Below, in pieces: positions 16,701 to 25,044 of a stretch of DNA of 64,000 bases. The translations under genes and the position numbers were made by a program. The notes below the pieces were generated by a model that made no database searches, had not been told where the DNA came from, and saw only the letters and a program-made list of their open reading frames with translations. The number at the start of each line of letters is the position of its first letter. The first letter of the stretch is position 1. Source of the stretch: Flavobacteriales bacterium (lineage in GTDB: Bacteria; Bacteroidota; Bacteroidia; Flavobacteriales_D; Crocinitomicaceae). The DNA is taken from the NCBI GenBank assembly GCA_947454525.1, contig CANGJM010000013.1, positions 1 through 64,000 of the forward strand. Direction: 5' to 3'.

Positions 16701-19166
16701 TTACAACTTGATTTTTGAAATCATACTACCGGCATCAAGCCAGTAAATTAACTTGAAGGACAAACTGTTTACTGGTCCATTTGCTAAGGTATTTTGCAGA
16801 TTGGACCAGTACATGGATTGCACATCTTTGTCCGCACTGAAAATGGAGTTTTTCCAAACAATGTTGAATTCACTATTCGGTTGGAAAACCCATCGGTATT
16901 GACAATCAATCGTGAAGGCATTGTAATTGATGTTATATGCTGATTCTCCGATATTATTTAACCCTTGATAATTGGGAATGGCATCGATTAATCCCTGCTC
17001 ATTTAAAGCCCAGAAATAGTGATAGTTGATTGCGGAGCGGTAATGCCTTAAACGGAAGGTGATCCCCATGCGATTGGTCAATATGTATTCCATGGAAATG
17101 GTTTGAGTCGTGTTGATTCGATCTCGATTTCCAAAGATGATTCCAGCAGGCAAGTTTACAGGTTCATCAAAGGGAACGGCATATCCTTCACTGTTTCGTT
17201 CGAAATCTTGACTCCAATTGTAACTGAAAGCAATGAAGTCTGTAAAACGAATTCTTGGACTAAAATAATATCCATATTCTTTCCAATTGTCACGTAGTAC
17301 GATGATGTAATTCGTTCCAGCGTCAAGTGCTAATCGCTTTTGATAGTTGGTTGATATCCAATAGTTAAAACTGTAGTTTTTCGGTCGAACAAAGAAACTT
17401 CCCCAAACCCTCGGTTCAAAGTAATCGTAGTTGTTTGTAAGTGTATTGTTATTACCAAATCCAGTTGCATTAAAGGATTTAGAAACGAGAACAAACCCTA
17501 AATTTGAATAAGTTCCGACATAATTATTTGGCGCATAAAGTCTCATGCTTGATACGGATCCACTTAAAATAATTTTCGTCAGTTCTTTCCATTTTGGTTT
17601 GAAATTACGGTATGCTCCGGACACTTCTATGATTCGCTTGTTGTTATTGTAGTTAAAACCTAGATCATTTGGATCAAATTTATCTGATTCTTCTAGGTAT
17701 CCAACGCCATAAACCCACGTTCCACGTTGCTTGCCAAAATTGAAGTTATAGTTATACCCAATGGAAGAATTGGCACTTCTTTGAACGGACATTGTCGTTT
17801 TACCATTGAAATTGAATTTATTATTTTTCGTGTTTGCGTTGAAATTTAATCCACTCACATTGGCATCGTAAAACTCACCGGAGCGCAAAACACTCGTATT
17901 GGTGAAGGTAACGGAGCTATTGTTTTTTAAGTTTTGATCGAGGACAAAAACATTGTAATTCGTTAGTGGTGAAATCATGACTTCACGTTCTAGTCCACTA
18001 TCATAGTTAACAGCTGTTCCATATTGCGCGGCATTTACGGCATTAAAAACGCCAATACCGAGTCCATTGCTCATGCGACCCGAAAGCTTTGTTGCATTGT
18101 ACAATTTTGACCCATTTGGAACATTTTTCAAATATTCATCTGGACCTAACATCGTTGTGACTACTTTGTATGGTGCTTGAATTCCAATTCTACGGCTGTA
18201 GAACAGTCCGGCTTTGTTGAATAATTCTGTTCCTTCCGTGAAAAACTGACGATTTTCGTTGAACTGTACTTCAAACGGGCTCAAATTCAAGACTTGTTGA
18301 TCGAATACAACTTGACCAAAATCAGGGACAAGTGTCACATCTAGGGTAAACGCTTCATTCACTCCGTATTTAATGTCCATTCCACCGTTAAGTGAACGTG
18401 TCCAGCCGAACGTGCCATCGCCTTTTGGAATGCGATCTAAATAGGAGGATACATAAGGCATCAAGGCCAAACGAAGCGGAGGTTTGATGCCTTTAATTCC
18501 GACAACTTCACCGCTTTCAATCAGGAAGTTTTCCAAGTCGGGGTTCACTTTCACCCAAGTAGATTCTTCTCGATATCTTGATATTTCTCGAGAGAAGTTA
18601 ATTCCCCACTTCTGAACTTCGGTATTTGGAAAGCGAATGGCACTGTAAGGGATTCGGATTTCTAGTGTCCAGCCTTGTTCTATCAATTGAGTAGCACTTG
18701 ACCAGGCAAGGTTTAATTCGCCGATGTAATTGCTACCTTGAATTTTCGCGTCAATTTGTACCCCACGACTTGTGACACCGAAATAGAATCCATTTTGATC
18801 ATCATTGTAGGTATCAAGGTATACCCCAAAAATATCCAAATTGGGATTGTAGTCGTCGCGTATAGATAATACCTTGGATACAGAATCTGGGTCATCATAA
18901 CAGATGACGCTAATGTAAACGGCGTTATCGTCGTAAAGCATTCTTACTTCCGTTGGCTTTCTAGCCTGGTTTCCAGGATAAGGCTTGAGTTGTGTGAAGG
19001 AGTTTGCTTCGGGAGCAGTTTTCCATTCTTTTTCGGAAAGTTTGCCGTCAATGACCAATTCAGTATTGATGCGCTGTGCAGAAATTCCAGCCATGGGTTC
19101 TGTTGCCGTCTGATTAAATGCTAGTCCGAAAGGAAGTAAGAATAAGAGGAGAATAAAGTGTTTCAT
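16701..19166 (-). CDS. DUF5916 outer-membrane protein with CBM9-like N-terminal domain
   Basis: A signal peptide is followed by a CBM9-like domain (about residues 35-215: IDGKLSEKEWKTAP, TEVRMLYDDNAVYISVICYDD, GWTLEIRIPYSAIRF). The remaining ~600 residues are rich in aromatic beta strands typical of the DUF5916 barrel (NGGMDIKYGVNEAFTLDVTLVPDFGQVVFDQ, FNENRQFFTEGTELF). The family is widespread in Bacteroidota and often lies near peptidases or TonB systems; its function is unknown. I choose the ATG at 19166 (821 residues). A -7 box TACTTTTG (minus, 19173-19180) ends six bases before it, so the mRNA may be leaderless. Confidence 0.88.
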   Translation of the reverse strand: MKHFILLLFLLPFGLAFNQTATEPMAGISAQRINTELVIDGKLSEKEWKTAPEANSFTQLKPYPGNQARKPTEVRMLYDDNAVYISVICYDDPDSVSKVLSIRDDYNPNLDIFGVYLDTYNDDQNGFYFGVTSRGVQIDAKIQGSNYIGELNLAWSSATQLIEQGWTLEIRIPYSAIRFPNTEVQKWGINFSREISRYREESTWVKVNPDLENFLIESGEVVGIKGIKPPLRLALMPYVSSYLDRIPKGDGTFGWTRSLNGGMDIKYGVNEAFTLDVTLVPDFGQVVFDQQVLNLSPFEVQFNENRQFFTEGTELFNKAGLFYSRRIGIQAPYKVVTTMLGPDEYLKNVPNGSKLYNATKLSGRMSNGLGIGVFNAVNAAQYGTAVNYDSGLEREVMISPLTNYNVFVLDQNLKNNSSVTFTNTSVLRSGEFYDANVSGLNFNANTKNNKFNFNGKTTMSVQRSANSSIGYNYNFNFGKQRGTWVYGVGYLEESDKFDPNDLGFNYNNNKRIIEVSGAYRNFKPKWKELTKIILSGSVSSMRLYAPNNYVGTYSNLGFVLVSKSFNATGFGNNNTLTNNYDYFEPRVWGSFFVRPKNYSFNYWISTNYQKRLALDAGTNYIIVLRDNWKEYGYYFSPRIRFTDFIAFSYNWSQDFERNSEGYAVPFDEPVNLPAGIIFGNRDRINTTQTISMEYILTNRMGITFRLRHYRSAINYHYFWALNEQGLIDAIPNYQGLNNIGESAYNINYNAFTIDCQYRWVFQPNSEFNIVWKNSIFSADKDVQSMYWSNLQNTLANGPVNSLSFKLIYWLDAGSMISKIKL

Positions 19167-19172
19167 TCGGTG

Positions 19173-19180
19173 CAAAAGTA
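19173..19180 (-). promoter_or_regulatory. -7 box immediately upstream of DUF5916 start
   Basis: Minus-strand TACTTTTG (TAnnTTTG) ends 6 nt before the ATG at 19166. A transcript starting at the usual distance would begin at or within a base or two of the start codon. Confidence 0.5.
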
Positions 19181-19190
19181 AAGCATTTTT

Positions 19191-19880
19191 TTATCTTCCC
19201 ATGCGCGCAACGACATGCAGACATTCCTCATTTTTTTCAAACGTCGCCCAAATTTTACAGGATTTTTTCATGTGAAAAAGTATGGAGGAGCTTAATTCTT
19301 GCAAATAATGAAGTTCGCAATCACTCAAGGTGCGCGGACTCACAAAGCGCGAAAAGGAAAAATCGAAACTATTTCCGTTTAAGTGTGGACTTTTCCTAAC
19401 GGCTGTTCGATTGCGTCGAACAAGTCTAGATACCGTATAATGCGTTCGAGTCATGGACGTTACAATTAATTGCGTACCTGCTAGTGGTGTTTGTAGCAGT
19501 GAGTCGTGAAAAGCCTGTCCGATTTCGTTTAGAATCTTTTTAGCATAGGGTGTAAGTGCGGCATAGGAGTACTCAAAAGTGTCCAACACAAAACCAGTAT
19601 TTGCCTCCACTAACTGCAATTTTCCAACGCGAATGTTTTGTTGTATGCCTCGTTTATCTTTCGAAGGTTTAACGCCTTGTTTTACCGAGCGATCCATGTA
19701 TTCACAGAGTCGATTATTCAGTTTTTCACTATAGTTGGAAGATTCAAATTGGGCAAAGTTGAAGGAATTTTCAGAGTTGTCTTTCTTTTTTACTGGATAT
19801 TCGGGCTCGTTTGGATTCAAAAGACCGAAACCAACTAAGACAAAACTGATAGTTAAAAGACAAAAAGAAAATAATTTCAT
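19191..19880 (-). CDS. DUF5715 family protein, possible M15-like peptidase fold
   Basis: The 229-residue protein begins with a hydrophobic signal or anchor (SFCLLTISFVLVGFGLL). The C-terminal half, LIVTSMTRTHYTVSRLVRRNRTAVRKSPHLNGNSFDFSFSRF, resembles the DUF5715 family, whose motif spacing recalls the zinc-binding R-xx-H-x6-D of M15 D,D-carboxypeptidases (here SPHLNGNSFDF), with a late LHVVARM. If the zinc site is real, the substrate would be peptidoglycan cross-bridges in the periplasm. Direct evidence is only this motif. A -7 box lies seven bases before the ATG. Confidence 0.72.
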   Translation of the reverse strand: MKLFSFCLLTISFVLVGFGLLNPNEPEYPVKKKDNSENSFNFAQFESSNYSEKLNNRLCEYMDRSVKQGVKPSKDKRGIQQNIRVGKLQLVEANTGFVLDTFEYSYAALTPYAKKILNEIGQAFHDSLLQTPLAGTQLIVTSMTRTHYTVSRLVRRNRTAVRKSPHLNGNSFDFSFSRFVSPRTLSDCELHYLQELSSSILFHMKKSCKIWATFEKNEECLHVVARMGR

Positions 19881-19887
19881 GTAACTA

Positions 19888-19895
19888 CAAAATTA
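19888..19895 (-). promoter_or_regulatory. -7 box immediately upstream of DUF5715 start
   Basis: Minus-strand TAATTTTG matches TAnnTTTG and ends 7 nt before the ATG at 19880. No consensus -33 box is visible. Confidence 0.5.
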
Positions 19896-19930
19896 AAAAG
19901 ATCTTCAAGCTGAGAATGAAAATGCTTGCT

Positions 19931-19938
19931 TAACTTTG
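19931..19938 (+). promoter_or_regulatory. -7 box immediately upstream of the DUF493 GTG start
   Basis: TAACTTTG matches TAnnTTTG and ends 4 nt before the GTG at 19943, so the predicted mRNA would start at the initiation codon. Confidence 0.5.
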
Positions 19939-19942
19939 TCCC

Positions 19943-20206
19943 GTGAGTGTATTTAATAATTTAAGGGCTCAATTAGAGCAACTCGATTGGCCCAATGTGT
20001 ACTTGTTTAAGTTTATTGTCCCAAATGACAATGAACACATGGCTTTGGTAAGCGCCTTGTTCGATGAACATGCGGACATCACTTATCATCAGTCTGGTAA
20101 AGGTAATTATGTAAGTGTAAGTGTAAAAGAGGTCATGCTAACTGTGGATTCCATCATTGAAATCTACGAAAAAGCGGCTCAAATTAAAGGGGTAATTTCG
20201 TTATAA
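19943..20206 (+). CDS. DUF493 (YbeD-like) family protein
   Basis: The 87-residue protein has the family pattern LRAQLEQLDWPNVYLFKFIVPNDNEHMALV and ends with a beta strand containing SVSVKEVMLTVDSIIEIYEKAAQIKGV, an ACT/ferredoxin-like fold. YbeD-type proteins are small cytosolic proteins of poorly defined regulatory function. The start is GTG; no ATG is available in the right position. Its stop overlaps the next ATG (TAATG). Confidence 0.88.
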   Translation: MSVFNNLRAQLEQLDWPNVYLFKFIVPNDNEHMALVSALFDEHADITYHQSGKGNYVSVSVKEVMLTVDSIIEIYEKAAQIKGVISL

Positions 20207-20574
20207 TGGAAATGATAATAGAGTTTTTAATTGCTACACTGATAATTTTGGTTGCAATTATCGCTTACCGATTTTTACTGAGGTATTTATCGAAAGGCAA
20301 TGTCGATCAAGCACAGTTTTGTGAATTGTATTCGTTAGATCATGAACCTGCGTCCGGAGAGGTAAGTTTTTACTTTGTTTGTCCAAGCACGACTCATGTC
20401 ACATTTCAGATTTGGAAAGCGGATGAGGTTGTTTTGCAATTGACAGCTAAGGAATACGAACAGGGCGGACACTTACTCAAATTTCAAACTACTGAATTAC
20501 CGAATGGAACGTATTATTTCGGTATTGAAACGAGCAAACAAAAATCTCAAAAAAGATTTAGCATCCAGAATTAG
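20206..20574 (+). CDS. Small membrane-anchored protein of unknown function
   Basis: The 122 residues start with one strong transmembrane segment (IIEFLIATLIILVAIIAYRFLL), followed by a soluble domain of beta strands (GEVSFYFVCPSTTHVTFQIW, GTYYFGIETSKQKSQKRFSI) that looks like a small Ig/FlgD-type beta sandwich. I do not recognise the family. It is translationally coupled to the DUF493 gene and ends with its stop codon overlapping that of the convergent barrel gene. Confidence 0.75.
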   Translation: MEMIIEFLIATLIILVAIIAYRFLLRYLSKGNVDQAQFCELYSLDHEPASGEVSFYFVCPSTTHVTFQIWKADEVVLQLTAKEYEQGGHLLKFQTTELPNGTYYFGIETSKQKSQKRFSIQN

Positions 20575-21266
20575 GACTCACTTTTTGGTTTCTTCACTTT
20601 GATGCGCGTTCTGTGACTTGAAATCTTGTATTTGGACTTATCAAAATCACTTTTATACCCATCCGTTTTCGGGATTCGGTAGGTCAGTCCAACGCTGTAT
20701 TGCATGTAATCTGAACTTTTGAACAAATCTGTTAAGCCTAATTTCATGGTGCCTTGAACTTGCAATCCAAGTTTGCTGCTCATCCAAAAGGTACAGCCAA
20801 CGGTGAAATTACACGTTGGAGAAAGAGTTTTGGCCGTGTTACGCTTATCGGAAGTTCTTAGGGTAGCTCCAATTCCCGCGCCGATATACGGATCCACGAT
20901 TCCACGTCCGAGTTGTTTGTAGAACGAATATTTCAAGGCGAAATCCGTAGAAATCATGCTACCCGTTATTCCAATGGAGTCGTTCACGAGCTTCGTTGGA
21001 TCGTATTTTTGAAAGCCAAGTGCTCCGTCAGCACTCCACCCGTTATAGATGTATTTATCGATGAAAATGCGCGTTGGGTAGGGTGCACTATGCAGTTTCG
21101 ATGAAGAAAATGGATTTAATTCATATCCATCATCGTCCGTTAACAACCAAGAAGCCCCAAATTGCCAAGCATAATTGTCTTGATTTGTGATTTTCTTTGT
21201 CGGTTGCGCGATGCTATTTCCGTAGAAACAAAGAAAGAGGAGGAAGGAGATGGTGCTAATTTTCAT
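20571..21266 (-). CDS. Outer-membrane beta-barrel protein
   Basis: A signal peptide (ending near SIAQ) is followed by about 190 residues of alternating strands (WQFGASWLLTDDDGYELN, IYNGWSADGALGFQKY, STDFALKYSFYK, PYIGAGIGATLRTS, KLGLQVQGTMKLGL, YMQYSVGLTYRIPK), typical of an eight-stranded OmpA/OmpW-like barrel. A short basic tail (TRIKVKKPKSES) follows. The function is unknown. A TACTTTTG -7 box (minus, 21285-21292) lies 18 nt upstream. Confidence 0.8.
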   Translation of the reverse strand: MKISTISFLLFLCFYGNSIAQPTKKITNQDNYAWQFGASWLLTDDDGYELNPFSSSKLHSAPYPTRIFIDKYIYNGWSADGALGFQKYDPTKLVNDSIGITGSMISTDFALKYSFYKQLGRGIVDPYIGAGIGATLRTSDKRNTAKTLSPTCNFTVGCTFWMSSKLGLQVQGTMKLGLTDLFKSSDYMQYSVGLTYRIPKTDGYKSDFDKSKYKISSHRTRIKVKKPKSES

Positions 21267-21284
21267 TTTTTGTTGTTGCTAAAA

Positions 21285-21292
21285 CAAAAGTA
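21285..21292 (-). promoter_or_regulatory. -7 box of the beta-barrel gene
   Basis: Minus-strand TACTTTTG fits TAnnTTTG, 18 nt before the ATG at 21266. The -33 region has no clear TTTG. Confidence 0.5.
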
Positions 21293-21373
21293 GTTAAAAA
21301 TTAAAGCGAAAAACTTTTGTTGAAATCCTTCAATTGACAAGCAATTGTGCATTTCTCATTCAAGTAGAATGCC

Positions 21374-21381
21374 TAATTTTG
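21374..21381 (+). promoter_or_regulatory. -7 box immediately upstream of IPExxxVDY-pyk
   Basis: TAATTTTG fits TAnnTTTG and ends 8 nt before the ATG at 21390. Its position supports 21390 as the true start rather than ATG 21369, which would lie upstream of the expected transcription start. Confidence 0.5.
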
Positions 21382-21389
21382 AAAGAGAA

Positions 21390-21818
21390 ATGGCAAAGCT
21401 CAAAAAATACGATTTGGTACTGGAAGATGAAACAACTTTAGAGGTCTACGGTGTTTCATGTGCTTTTGCTGATTACCGCTTGGCTTGGGAGCTAAATCAA
21501 TGTTTGGATTTGAACCTAACGAAGTCGAACGAGGTTTATGAACTTCGTCCAAATAAAGCAAAAGAGACGGTTCCATTTCGTCATTTTACCTTCTTCGATG
21601 AGGAGTGTTTAACTCGTTATTACTTGATAAAAAATAAACAAGAACACGGTATTTTTCATCCTGAACGACCGATGATTGATTATTTCTTTGTTTTACGAGA
21701 GAATTTCACCTTCGAAAAAGAAGAGCTTATTTTGAAATTAAGAAAAATCAATGGAATCGTGGCAGTGTTTGATTTCCCTGCAGAAGAATTTGATATGATT
21801 GCGTATTTAACTAGTTAA
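21390..21818 (+). CDS. IPExxxVDY family protein
   Basis: The 142-residue protein starts MAKLKKYDLVLEDE, with later ADYRLAWELNQCLDLNL, EVYELRP, RPMIDYFFVLR and INGIVAVFDFP. This arrangement matches the small IPExxxVDY proteins encoded directly before pyruvate kinase in many Bacteroidota; the name motif appears here in degenerate form. The function is not known, but the fixed linkage suggests a role connected with the kinase. Two upstream ATGs in the open frame lie before or inside the -7 box, so the start at 21390 is preferred. Confidence 0.8.
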   Translation: MAKLKKYDLVLEDETTLEVYGVSCAFADYRLAWELNQCLDLNLTKSNEVYELRPNKAKETVPFRHFTFFDEECLTRYYLIKNKQEHGIFHPERPMIDYFFVLRENFTFEKEELILKLRKINGIVAVFDFPAEEFDMIAYLTS

Positions 21819-21819
21819 G

Positions 21820-23238
21820 ATGAAAAAAACAAAAATAGTAGCAACACTTGGGCCTGCGTCTCTGAAAAGAGATGTACTCAAAAACATGATGTTGGAAGGA
21901 TTGAACGTGTGTCGATTGAACTTCTCACATGGTTCATACGATGATCATGCAGGAGCAGTGGAACTCATTCGATCGTTGAATGAAGAACTTGGGTTAAATG
22001 TGGCGATTCTTGCGGATCTACAAGGCCCGAAAATTCGTACAAACGAAATGGAAAACAATGGTGTTCCATTAGTAAACGGCGAAGAAATTCTTTTGGTGGT
22101 GGATAAGGTTGTTGGAAACAAAGAACGTTTTTCCATCAATTACACACTTCTACCAAAAGAGGTAAAAGCAGGAGAACGAATTCTGTTGGATGATGGAAAA
22201 ATTGTACTAGAAGTTCGCGAGACAGATGGACACTCGACCATTCGTTGTGAGATTATTCAAGGTGGAATTCTTTCTTCTAAAAAAGGGGTTAACTTCCCAA
22301 ACACGAAAATTTCCATGCCTTCTTTAACGGAAAAGGATATTGCTGATTTAGAATTCGCTTTGTTACATAAAGTCGACTGGATTGGCTTGTCTTTCGTTCG
22401 TTCTCAAGAGGATATTATCGATTTGAAAGCGAGAATTGCTGAAAAGAATCACCACGCGAAAGTCATTGCCAAAATTGAAAAACCAGAGGCGCTTGAAAAT
22501 ATCGATGCAATCATCGCGGAAAGTGATGGACTCATGGTTGCACGTGGAGATTTAGGAGTGGAAGTTCCGTATCAAACAGTTCCTTCGATTCAGAAAATGT
22601 TGATTTCAAAATGTATTTCATCTGCGAAACCAGTCATAGTGGCTACGCAAATGATGGAGTCCATGATTGCTAATTTAACACCGAGTCGTGCGGAAGTAAA
22701 TGATGTAGCAAATGCTGTTCTCGATGGCGCTGATGCCGTGATGTTATCCGGAGAAACTTCCGTGGGTAATTATCCGGTACAAGTCATTGAAACGATGGCA
22801 AACATCATCAAAGAAATGGAAAAACACTCCGCGATGTACAATAAAGAGGAATTGCCGGTTAAAAACAGCGAACGCTTTATTTCCGATTCGATTTGCTTCA
22901 ATGCGTGTCGTTTGTCTCAGCGTGTGGAAGCAGATGCGATTATTACCATGTCCTTTTCTGGATATACAGCGTACAAGATTGCTTCACAGCGTCCAAATAG
23001 TCAAATTTATGTCTTCACAAGCAACCGAAATATTTTAGCGCAATTAAATTTGGTTTGGGGCGTTCGTGCATTCTACTACGATAAACGAATTTCAACGGAT
23101 CACACCATTGCTGATATTAAGTATTTCATGAAATCAGAAGGTTACTTGAATATTGGTGATTTGGTGATTAATATTGCTTCTATTCCTTTGGAGGATCTCG
23201 GTGCTTCGAATATGTTGAAGTTAAGTTACGTCGATTAA
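21820..23238 (+). CDS. pyk: Pyruvate kinase
   Basis: A full-length (472 residues) glycolytic enzyme that converts phosphoenolpyruvate and ADP to pyruvate and ATP. Visible motifs are KIVATLGPAS at the N terminus, NFSHGSYDDH, the LADLQGPKIR segment, the active-site signature AKIEKPEALENIDAI (around residue 215, catalytic Lys), MVARGDLGVEVP, VATQMMESM and the MLSGETSVGNYP loop. The C-terminal regulatory domain (from about 340) is complete. It lies one base after the IPExxxVDY gene. The transcript probably ends before recJ, where repeated TTAAGTTAC elements occur. Confidence 0.97.
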   Translation: MKKTKIVATLGPASLKRDVLKNMMLEGLNVCRLNFSHGSYDDHAGAVELIRSLNEELGLNVAILADLQGPKIRTNEMENNGVPLVNGEEILLVVDKVVGNKERFSINYTLLPKEVKAGERILLDDGKIVLEVRETDGHSTIRCEIIQGGILSSKKGVNFPNTKISMPSLTEKDIADLEFALLHKVDWIGLSFVRSQEDIIDLKARIAEKNHHAKVIAKIEKPEALENIDAIIAESDGLMVARGDLGVEVPYQTVPSIQKMLISKCISSAKPVIVATQMMESMIANLTPSRAEVNDVANAVLDGADAVMLSGETSVGNYPVQVIETMANIIKEMEKHSAMYNKEELPVKNSERFISDSICFNACRLSQRVEADAIITMSFSGYTAYKIASQRPNSQIYVFTSNRNILAQLNLVWGVRAFYYDKRISTDHTIADIKYFMKSEGYLNIGDLVINIASIPLEDLGASNMLKLSYVD

Positions 23239-23279
23239 GTTACTGGAAAAGTCCATCTCAAAAATAATGCGTAACTTAA
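23221..23279 (+). repeat. TTAAGTTAC repeats at the pyk-recJ junction
   Basis: TTAAGTTAC occurs at 23221-23229 and 23235-23243, and its inverse GTAACTTAA at 23271-23279. The first and last copies extend to a 10-bp inverted repeat (TTAAGTTACG / CGTAACTTAA). The first copy is inside pyk, and the second overlaps its stop codon. A transcript could fold into a stem with a loop of about 27 nt or more. There is no T-run, so it may be a processing or regulatory structure rather than a simple terminator. Confidence 0.45.
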
Positions 23280-23296
23280 AGTAAAGAAGAAGTGAG

Positions 23297-25021
23297 ATGG
23301 AAAAAAAATGGATGTTTCAACCCGCAGTTGATGCGGAAGTCGCTACTGTATTAAGTCAACAATTGAAGGTCGATTTGTTCGTCGCTGAATTATTGGTTCA
23401 GCGCGGACTGCGCACCGAAATGGAGGCAAGGCGCTTTTTTCGTCCAAGCTTGGATGAGCTCCACGATCCATTCTTGATGAAAGATATGGAGGCTGCGGTC
23501 AATCGAATCAATGAAGCCATCAAAAGTCAAGAAGGAATTTTGCTTTTTGGTGACTACGATGTCGATGGAACCACCGCAGTTGCACTCATGTACGAGCGAT
23601 TAACAAAGTTTCATTCCAATGTTCGTTATTACATTCCCGATCGTTACAAAGAGGGTTACGGATTAAGTCAACAAGGAATCGATTATGCTCACTCAGAGCA
23701 ATGTTCCCTGATTATCACACTGGACTGTGGCATAAAATCGAATGAATTAGTTGCGAAAGCAAAAGAACTGAACATTGATTTCATCATCTGTGACCACCAT
23801 CAACCGGGTGTAGAGTTGCCCTTGGGCATTGTACTCGATCCAAAACGAGTGGATTGTTCGTATCCGTTTAAGGAACTTTCTGGCTGTGGAGTTGGTTTTA
23901 AATTAATGCAAGCCTTGCATATTGATCATGGCGTTTCGGTAGATTCACTTTTCGAAAGCCTCGATTTACTCGCGTTGAGTATTGGAGCGGATATTGTCGA
24001 TGTGACGGGTGAGAACCGCATTCTTTGTCACCACGGACTCCTACAATTGAATCAACATCCCCGAAAAGCGTTTGAGGAATTATTAATCTTGGCCGGAAAA
24101 AAACTCCCACTCAATTTAACCGATGTCGTTTTTGTGATTGCTCCACGAGTGAATGCAGCAGGTAGAATCCGAAGTGGAAAAACGGCTGTAGATTGGATGC
24201 TTTCTTCGAATGATGAAGAGATAAAACAATTGGCGCAAGAAATTCACGACGACAATACTTTAAGACGTACGATTGATCAATCCATTACGGAAGAGGCATT
24301 GTATCAAATTACCATGGATGCAGCACATCCAACTCAATGTACGAATCTTGTGTTTCAGAAAGATTGGCATAAGGGAGTGGTTGGGATTGTTGCTTCCCGG
24401 ATTATTGAATCGCATTATCGTCCAACGATTGTGTTAACAGAGTCAAATGGACTATTAACCGGGTCTGCAAGAAGCGTAGGTTCGATTAATCTGTATGATG
24501 TTTTGGAATCTTGCAAGGAACACTTGACACAGTTTGGTGGACATCATTATGCAGCAGGATTAACCATGCCGAAGGAAAACTTAAAGGCCTTTCGCTTAGC
24601 GTTTGACCAGGAAGTAAAACAACGTTTGAACGGCGCTCCATTGGAAGCATTGCAGACCATCGATTTAAACATCGACTTGAATGATATTCAAACGGTGTGG
24701 AACGGAAAGCTGCCACGCATTAAAAAGATCATCGATGCGTTTGAACCATTCGGACCCGGAAATATGAAACCGGTTTTTTGTACCAAAGAATTATTTGCAA
24801 CGGATGCACGCATCCTCAAAGAAAAGCACCTCAAGTTGCGCGTCGTTCAATCGGATTCTAGCTTGGCTTTCGATGCCATAGGATTTAATCTCGCGGACAA
24901 GGAAGAGCACACCTTGAAAGGAATGTCTTTTGACATGGCTTATACCCTTGAAACCAATGAATTCAACGGAAAAACCAATTTGCAATTCAACATAAAAGAC
25001 ATCCGTGCGACGGATTCATGA
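23297..25021 (+). CDS. recJ: Single-stranded-DNA-specific exonuclease RecJ
   Basis: The 574 residues contain the DHH phosphoesterase core (GDYDVDGTTAVALM near 90, TLDCGIKS near 150, ICDHHQPG near 170, APRVNAAGRIRSG near 285) and the DHHA1 half with GSARSVGSINLYDVLESC and FGGHHYAAGLTM. These supply the metal ligands for 5'-3' degradation of single-stranded DNA in recombination and mismatch repair. The C-terminal OB-like part (EPFGPGNMKPVF onward) completes the protein. The ribE coding region starts 23 bp after its stop. Confidence 0.96.
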   Translation: MEKKWMFQPAVDAEVATVLSQQLKVDLFVAELLVQRGLRTEMEARRFFRPSLDELHDPFLMKDMEAAVNRINEAIKSQEGILLFGDYDVDGTTAVALMYERLTKFHSNVRYYIPDRYKEGYGLSQQGIDYAHSEQCSLIITLDCGIKSNELVAKAKELNIDFIICDHHQPGVELPLGIVLDPKRVDCSYPFKELSGCGVGFKLMQALHIDHGVSVDSLFESLDLLALSIGADIVDVTGENRILCHHGLLQLNQHPRKAFEELLILAGKKLPLNLTDVVFVIAPRVNAAGRIRSGKTAVDWMLSSNDEEIKQLAQEIHDDNTLRRTIDQSITEEALYQITMDAAHPTQCTNLVFQKDWHKGVVGIVASRIIESHYRPTIVLTESNGLLTGSARSVGSINLYDVLESCKEHLTQFGGHHYAAGLTMPKENLKAFRLAFDQEVKQRLNGAPLEALQTIDLNIDLNDIQTVWNGKLPRIKKIIDAFEPFGPGNMKPVFCTKELFATDARILKEKHLKLRVVQSDSSLAFDAIGFNLADKEEHTLKGMSFDMAYTLETNEFNGKTNLQFNIKDIRATDS

Positions 25022-25030
25022 AAATTCCCT

Positions 25031-25038
25031 TAATTTTG
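25031..25038 (+). promoter_or_regulatory. -7 box immediately upstream of ribE
   Basis: TAATTTTG fits TAnnTTTG and ends 6 nt before the ATG at 25045. This supports the 25045 start and predicts a leaderless or near-leaderless mRNA. Confidence 0.5.
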
Positions 25039-25044
25039 GACACT

